Assembly: GCA_016713785.1 (NCBI GenBank)
Contig: JADJOM010000003.1
Coordinates: forward strand, 2,313,501 to 2,377,500
DNA length: 64,000 nt
Reading direction: 5' to 3'
Origin: Gemmatimonadota bacterium
GTDB taxonomy: Bacteria; Gemmatimonadota; Gemmatimonadetes; Gemmatimonadales; GWC2-71-9
Notes under the pieces: model-generated
Told to the model about the DNA's origin: nothing
The model's database searches: none
What the model saw: the letters and a program-made list of their open reading frames with translations, nothing else
Shown here: positions 60,148-64,000 of the stretch, piece by piece
How the letters are laid out: each line of letters starts with the position of its first letter
How positions within the stretch are numbered: the first letter of the stretch is position 1
Translations under genes and position numbers: made by a program

Positions 60148-60616
60148 GGTCCACCCCCTTGCCGGTGGGGAGCGGGAGCGGCGCGCCTTCCTTGACGGTG
60201 GCCAGCACGATGGTGCTGCGGGTGTTGCGGACGCCCTTGAGGCGCCCGAAGCGCTCGTGCAGCAGGCGGCTCAGCGCGGCGGTATCGGGGACCCGGACCT
60301 TGACCAGGTAGCAGTCCTCCCCGGCGACGTGATGGACCTCGAGGACCTCCGGGACCCGGGCGAGCGCCTGGCCGATGGTGCCGAGCCCGACCCGCTCCTC
60401 GGTGCGGACGAGGATGAACGCGGTGAGCCCGAGGCCGACGGCGCCCGGGGCGATCCGGGCGGTGTACCCCTGGATGATGCCCTTCTGCTCGAGCTTCCGG
60501 ATCCGGTCGAGGATGGCCGAGGGCGCCATGTCGAGGCGGCGGGCGATGTCCGCGTTGCTGGTGCGGGCGTTGGCCTGCAGCAGCTGCAGGATGGCCAGGT
60601 CGGTGGCATCGGGCAT
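60137..60616 (-). CDS. Lrp/AsnC-family transcriptional regulator
   Basis: 159 residues. N-terminal HTH (LAILQLLQANARTSNADIAR, then LDMAPSAILDRIRKLEQKGI) and C-terminal RAM/ACT-like domain (GLGLTAFILVRTEE, VHHVAGEDCYLVKVRVPD). Binds amino acids as effector and DNA as an octamer or dimer. The ATG at 60616 has GGAG upstream and is preferred to ATG 60658. Overlaps the exporter, which it likely regulates, and is divergent from the REC-GGDEF-REC gene. Confidence 0.93.
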   Translation of the reverse strand: MPDATDLAILQLLQANARTSNADIARRLDMAPSAILDRIRKLEQKGIIQGYTARIAPGAVGLGLTAFILVRTEERVGLGTIGQALARVPEVLEVHHVAGEDCYLVKVRVPDTAALSRLLHERFGRLKGVRNTRSTIVLATVKEGAPLPLPTGKGVDHDA

Positions 60617-60642
60617 CGGGGTCTCCAGGGCGCGGGCACCCA

Positions 60643-60691
60643 CGAACGTTCGGCTCATTGCTGAAAATACCGAACAATCGTCGGCGAGCAA
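60643..60691 (-). promoter_or_regulatory. Promoter and palindrome before the Lrp-type gene
   Basis: On the - strand TTGCTC (60691-60686), a 16-base spacer and TATTTT (60669-60664). A perfect ten-base palindrome CGAACGTTCG (60643-60652) follows just downstream and could be an autoregulatory site. Confidence 0.4.
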
Positions 60692-60753
60692 CCATCCCGG
60701 GCGCCCGATCGGCGGACTCATCCCCACCCGGCCCCCGCCGATACTGGAGGGTG

Positions 60754-62355
60754 ATGCGCCCTGCCTCCTTTTCGGCCGATGCCGCCCCGGGAAGCGGCCC
60801 CGCCCCGGGCCGCCGCGGCGGCGTGACCGCCGCCCTCGCCGCCCTCGAGGCCGCCGTGCGTCGGTTCGACTCCGAGGCCGACCGCGCGGAGGCCGACGGG
60901 ACGGTGCGGCGCCTGGCCCGTGCCCTCGTGGAAGGGGGCGCGCTCGAAGGTCGGCCGGAGCAACTGGGGGCCGCCGAGGCGGTCCTCCAGGCCGACCCCC
61001 AGGCCCTCCCCGCCGCGACCGCGGGACTGGTGAGCCTGCTCCACCGGGCCGTCCAGGCCCCTGGTGCCCGGGCCGGGGGGATCATCCTCATCGTGGAGGA
61101 TGACGTGCTCTTTGCCCGCGCGCTGGAACGCGGGCTCAGCGTCCACGGCCGCCGGGTGGTGACGGTCGGGACCGCCGCCGGCGCCCGGGAGGTCCTGCGC
61201 CAGACCCCGGTCGACCTCGTGCTCCTGGACCTGATCCTGCCCGACGACGACGGCCGGGCCCTCCTCGTGGAGTTGCGCTCCCATCCCCGGAGCTCGGGGG
61301 TGCCGGTCTTCGTGGTCTCCGCCCGACTCGGCAGCCAGACCAAGGCGGAGTGCTTTGCCCTCGGGGCTGATGCCTATTTCGAGAAGCCGCTCGATTTCGA
61401 GGCCTTCGCCGTGGCGGTGAGTTCCCGGCTGGAGCGGCACGCCACTCAGGCGGAGCTGGCCCGGCGGGATCCGGTCACCGGCCTGCCCAACCGGGCGGCG
61501 TTCCTCGAGCGCCTGGCGCACCTGCGCCACGCCAGCCCGGCCGACACCCGCTTCGCCCTCGCGGTCCTCGACCTCGATCACTTCCGGTGGATCGAGGAGA
61601 CCTGGGGACGCCAGTTCGCGGACAGCGTGCTCCGCCGGGCCGGGATCCGGCTGGCCATGGTGCTGCGGCAGGCGGCGGTGTTTGCCCGCTGGGACGGGGC
61701 GGAGTTCATCGCGCTCTTCGCGGGCCGGACCGCGGCGGAGGCGGCCGTGATCGTGGATCAGGCGCGGGGCATGCTTCGCCGGGTGGACTTCCGCGCCACG
61801 CCAGAGGCGCCGCTCACCGTCAGCTTCTCCGCCGGGGTGGTGGACCTCGAGGCCGGGCAGGCCATCGAGGAGGGTCTTGCGCAGGCCGACCGGCTCCGGT
61901 ACGTGGCCAAGGCGTCCGGCCGGAACCGGGTGGTCTCCGGCGAGGCGAGCCTCGCGGTCCCGTCCCGCCGCGTGCTGCTGGCCGAGGACGACCCCGCGAT
62001 GCGCCGCCTGGTGACCCAGCACCTCCGCCGGGAGGGCTTCGAGGTGGTGGCCTATCCCGACGGTGAAGCGGCGCTCGCCGCCCTGCCCACCTCGGGCGCC
62101 AGCCTCATCATCAGTGACATCCAGATGCCCAACCTCGACGGGCTCGCGTTCCTCCGCGCGCTGCGGGAGCAGTCCGACCTGCTGCATATCCCCGTGATGA
62201 TGCTGACCGCGGTCGGCGACGAGGCCCACATCGTCCGCGCGTTCGAGCTCGGCGCCGACGACTACCTCACCAAGCCGGCCTCGATGCGCGAACTCGTGGT
62301 CCGGGTGCGCCGGTTGCTGCGTCGCCCGAGCCTCGCGGGGGTCCCCGCGGCCTGA
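60754..62355 (+). CDS. REC - degenerate GGDEF - REC signalling protein
   Basis: 533 residues. A helical N-terminal part (about 20-105), receiver 1 with phospho-acceptor D159 (VLLDLILPDDD), a GGDEF domain with intact DPVTGLPNRAAFLERL and LAVLDLDHFRWIEE but an active loop reading WDGAEF (313-318) instead of GG[D/E]EF, and receiver 2 with D455 (LIISDIQMPN). The altered loop makes cyclic-di-GMP synthesis doubtful. GGAGG lies three bases before the ATG. Divergent from the Lrp-type gene; a GTG three bases upstream is possible. Confidence 0.9.
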   Translation: MRPASFSADAAPGSGPAPGRRGGVTAALAALEAAVRRFDSEADRAEADGTVRRLARALVEGGALEGRPEQLGAAEAVLQADPQALPAATAGLVSLLHRAVQAPGARAGGIILIVEDDVLFARALERGLSVHGRRVVTVGTAAGAREVLRQTPVDLVLLDLILPDDDGRALLVELRSHPRSSGVPVFVVSARLGSQTKAECFALGADAYFEKPLDFEAFAVAVSSRLERHATQAELARRDPVTGLPNRAAFLERLAHLRHASPADTRFALAVLDLDHFRWIEETWGRQFADSVLRRAGIRLAMVLRQAAVFARWDGAEFIALFAGRTAAEAAVIVDQARGMLRRVDFRATPEAPLTVSFSAGVVDLEAGQAIEEGLAQADRLRYVAKASGRNRVVSGEASLAVPSRRVLLAEDDPAMRRLVTQHLRREGFEVVAYPDGEAALAALPTSGASLIISDIQMPNLDGLAFLRALREQSDLLHIPVMMLTAVGDEAHIVRAFELGADDYLTKPASMRELVVRVRRLLRRPSLAGVPAA

Positions 62356-62385
62356 CGCGGCGGTGGCGCCCTCCCCCCACGCCGG

Positions 62386-62391
62386 TACATT
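62386..62391 (+). promoter_or_regulatory. -10-like TACATT directly before the permease start
   Basis: The hexamer ends six bases before the ATG, with no room for a separate ribosome-binding site except GGGGG itself; leaderless initiation is possible. Confidence 0.3.
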
Positions 62392-62397
62392 GGGGGC

Positions 62398-63735
62398 ATG
62401 ACCTCCCCTCCCGTCAGCTACCGCCGCACCCTCGGGCTCTTCTCCGGCACCATGGCCGTCGTCGGCGGCATCATCGGCTCCGGCATCTTCATCAACCCCG
62501 CGATCGTGGCCCAGCGCGTCGGGACCGCGCCCCTGACGCTCGGGATCTGGATCCTCGGGGGCGGTATCGCGCTCATCGGCGCCTTCTGTTTCGGGGAGCT
62601 GGGGCAGCGGCGGCCGCAGGCCGGCGGCAGCTACGTCTACCTGCGCGAGGGGCTCGGGGCGCTCCCCGCGTTCCTGTATGCCTGGGCCCTGCTGCTGGTG
62701 ATGGCCACCGGCGCCATCGCGGCGGTCGCGGTGACGTTCGCGAGCTACGCGGTGCCGCTGCTCGGGCTGCCGCCCGGCTGGGGCCGCCCCCTCGCGGCCG
62801 CCGCGATCGCGGCGCTCACCTGCATCAACTACCTCGGCATCCGCCCGGGCGCCTTCACCACCAACATCTTCACCGTGCTCAAGCTGGTGGCGCTCGGCTT
62901 CCTGATCGCGGTGGGGGTGGCGTGGGCGGCGCCGGCCGCGGCGGCCCCCGCCCCTCCGGCGCCGGCCCACCCCGCGGTGGCCATCGCCGCCGCGCTGGTG
63001 CCGGTGCTCTTCGCCTACGGCGGCTGGCAGCAGACCAACTTCATCGCCGAGGAGATCATCGACCCGCTCCGGAACCTGCCCAGGGCGCTGGTGCTCGGGG
63101 TGGTGATCGTGGTGGCGGTGTACCTGCTGGCCAACGTGGCTTACCTGCGTATGCTCGGGCCGGCCGGGCTCGCCGCGAGCGCGGCGCCCGCGGCCGACGC
63201 GATGCGCGCCGCGCTCGGTCCCGCCGGGGCGCTGGTGATCAGCCTCGGCATCACCGCCTCGACCTTCGGGTTCCTGAACCTGGTCATCATGGTCTCGCCC
63301 CGGGTGTACCGCACGCTGGCGGCCGACGGGCTTTTCTTCCCGGCGTTCGCCGCACTGCACCCGACGCATCGCACGCCGGGGACGGCCATCCTGTTCCAGG
63401 GACTGTGGGCGGAGCTGCTGCTGTTCACCGGGCGGTACGGCCAGCTGCTCGACTACGTGGTGTTCTGCGACTGGATCTTCTTCGGGCTGTGCGTGGTGGC
63501 GCTGTTCGCCATCCGGCGGCGCGATGCCGCGGCGGGGCGCACCGCGGCCTTCCGGGTGCCGGGATGGCCGGTGACGCCGCTGCTGTTCATCGCGGCCTCG
63601 CTGTACGTGGTCGGGGGGTCCATCATCTCGAACCCGCGGAACGCGCTGCTGGGCACGGCCATCCTCCTGCTCGGGATCCCGGTATTCCTGTTCTGGAAGC
63701 GGCGGCCGCCCCGGGCCGCGCCGCCCGGGCCCTGA
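62398..63735 (+). CDS. APC-family amino-acid permease
   Basis: 445 residues with 12 membrane helices. MAVVGGIIGSGIFINPAIVA is the family's first-helix glycine loop; AFCFGELGQRRPQAGGSYVY follows in helix 2-3; VLFAYGGWQQTNFIAEEI is the helix 6 signature. Secondary uptake or exchange of amino acids; the substrate cannot be set. It closes on a perfect hairpin. Confidence 0.92.
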   Translation: MTSPPVSYRRTLGLFSGTMAVVGGIIGSGIFINPAIVAQRVGTAPLTLGIWILGGGIALIGAFCFGELGQRRPQAGGSYVYLREGLGALPAFLYAWALLLVMATGAIAAVAVTFASYAVPLLGLPPGWGRPLAAAAIAALTCINYLGIRPGAFTTNIFTVLKLVALGFLIAVGVAWAAPAAAAPAPPAPAHPAVAIAAALVPVLFAYGGWQQTNFIAEEIIDPLRNLPRALVLGVVIVVAVYLLANVAYLRMLGPAGLAASAAPAADAMRAALGPAGALVISLGITASTFGFLNLVIMVSPRVYRTLAADGLFFPAFAALHPTHRTPGTAILFQGLWAELLLFTGRYGQLLDYVVFCDWIFFGLCVVALFAIRRRDAAAGRTAAFRVPGWPVTPLLFIAASLYVVGGSIISNPRNALLGTAILLLGIPVFLFWKRRPPRAAPPGP

Positions 63736-63741
63736 ACGCGC

Positions 63742-63770
63742 GCGGCGCCCCCGGCCACCGGGGGCGCCGC
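63742..63770. terminator. Bidirectional hairpin terminator
   Basis: A perfect 13-base stem (GCGGCGCCCCCGG and its complement) with a CCA loop between the convergent permease and DUF4097-like genes. No T run on either side. Confidence 0.55.
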
Positions 63771-63793
63771 AGGCAGCTGCCGGGGCCCGCCGC

Positions 63794-64000
63794 TCAGCGG
63801 CCGCGCCGGATCCGGATCCCGCCGTTGACGGTGGTCAGTTCCAGCGTGCGTCCGCCCTCCCCGATCCGGCCGCGCAGCGACCGCGGGTTCACCCGGCCCG
63901 TCACGTTGATGGGGAAGTCGGTGTCGATCGCACCGTTGACCGTACTCGCCTCGACGTCGGCGCTCGCCCCCGCCGGCAGGGTGACGGTGATCCCGCCGTT
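63794..64000 (-). CDS. C-terminal end of a DUF4097-like protein (partial)
   Basis: 68 residues to the stop; the rest is beyond the window. It reads NGGITVTLPAGASADVEAS, then TVNGAIDTDFPINVTG and TTVNGGIRIRRGR. The repeated NG-G-I strands fit the right-handed beta domain of DUF4097/DUF4098 putative adhesin proteins, which are usually secreted or membrane-tethered. Confidence 0.75.
   Translation of the reverse strand, partial: NGGITVTLPAGASADVEASTVNGAIDTDFPINVTGRVNPRSLRGRIGEGGRTLELTTVNGGIRIRRGR

Noticed and set aside
60718..63369. Very long - strand frame opposite the REC-GGDEF-REC and permease genes
   Set aside because: Gly/Arg/His-rich low-complexity translation spanning two recognised + strand genes.
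1..64000. tRNA, rRNA, CRISPR or insertion-sequence features
   Set aside because: No T-loop, rRNA block, spaced repeat array or transposase was seen; a covariance-model scan would be needed to exclude small RNAs.

Overview
The window is GC-rich bacterial chromosomal DNA, tightly packed with genes and with no rRNA, tRNA, CRISPR array, insertion sequence or phage gene that I could find. An arginine operon of Bacteroidetes style (short ArgG, acyl-ornithine carbamoyltransferase in place of OTC, ArgE/LysK deacylase), a lone duplicated-type MacB/FtsX permease, a PbpC/alpha-2-macroglobulin pair and a recurring TAnnTT -10-like box all point to the Gemmatimonadota or a neighbour in the FCB superphylum. 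That placement is inferred from gene content, not from a marker gene.

Left part (about 0.5-34.8 kb): some 45 mostly small genes, almost all on the + strand and often with their own promoter-like box. They encode secreted or lipid-anchored proteins of unknown role, small membrane proteins, and stand-alone enzymes (amidohydrolase, EEP nuclease-like, cyclase-family hydrolase, serine beta-lactamase-like hydrolase, VOC, GNAT, DinB, cupin, MOSC, PLP decarboxylase, SixA-like phosphatase, alpha/beta hydrolase, CPBP protease, SMP-30-like protein). It also holds a 1160-residue ankyrin plus leucine-rich-repeat protein, a pair of 119-residue paralogues, and several gene fragments. This is an accessory region with visible gene decay; some 'decay' may be sequencing error, since single-base indels break four otherwise normal genes in the window.

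Middle part (34.8-56.3 kb, all on the - strand): read in transcription order, an alpha-2-macroglobulin gene (split by a one-base frameshift) and pbpC form a periplasmic defence/cell-wall pair. Next, behind an ARG-box-like operator, comes the arginine run argG - DUF1611-type P-loop gene - argC - argF' - argB - ArgE/LysK deacylase - argH - argR. One base after argR comes a hybrid sensor kinase, then a CPA2 cation/proton antiporter and a small lipoprotein. Most junctions overlap or lie within 30 bases. The operon has no argA, argJ or argD. The carbamoyltransferase carries Val at the position that separates N-acetyl- from N-succinyl-ornithine enzymes. The DUF1611-type gene is therefore the best local candidate for the missing N-acylglutamate synthase, and the pathway may run on succinylated intermediates. 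This is the most interesting reading of the window.

Right part (56.6-64 kb): a secreted hypothetical protein, a GAF/AAA+/Fis sigma-54 activator, a DMT exporter with its upstream Lrp-type regulator, a REC-GGDEF-REC protein with a degenerate GGDEF motif, an APC amino-acid permease, and the 3' end of a DUF4097-like gene that runs off the window.
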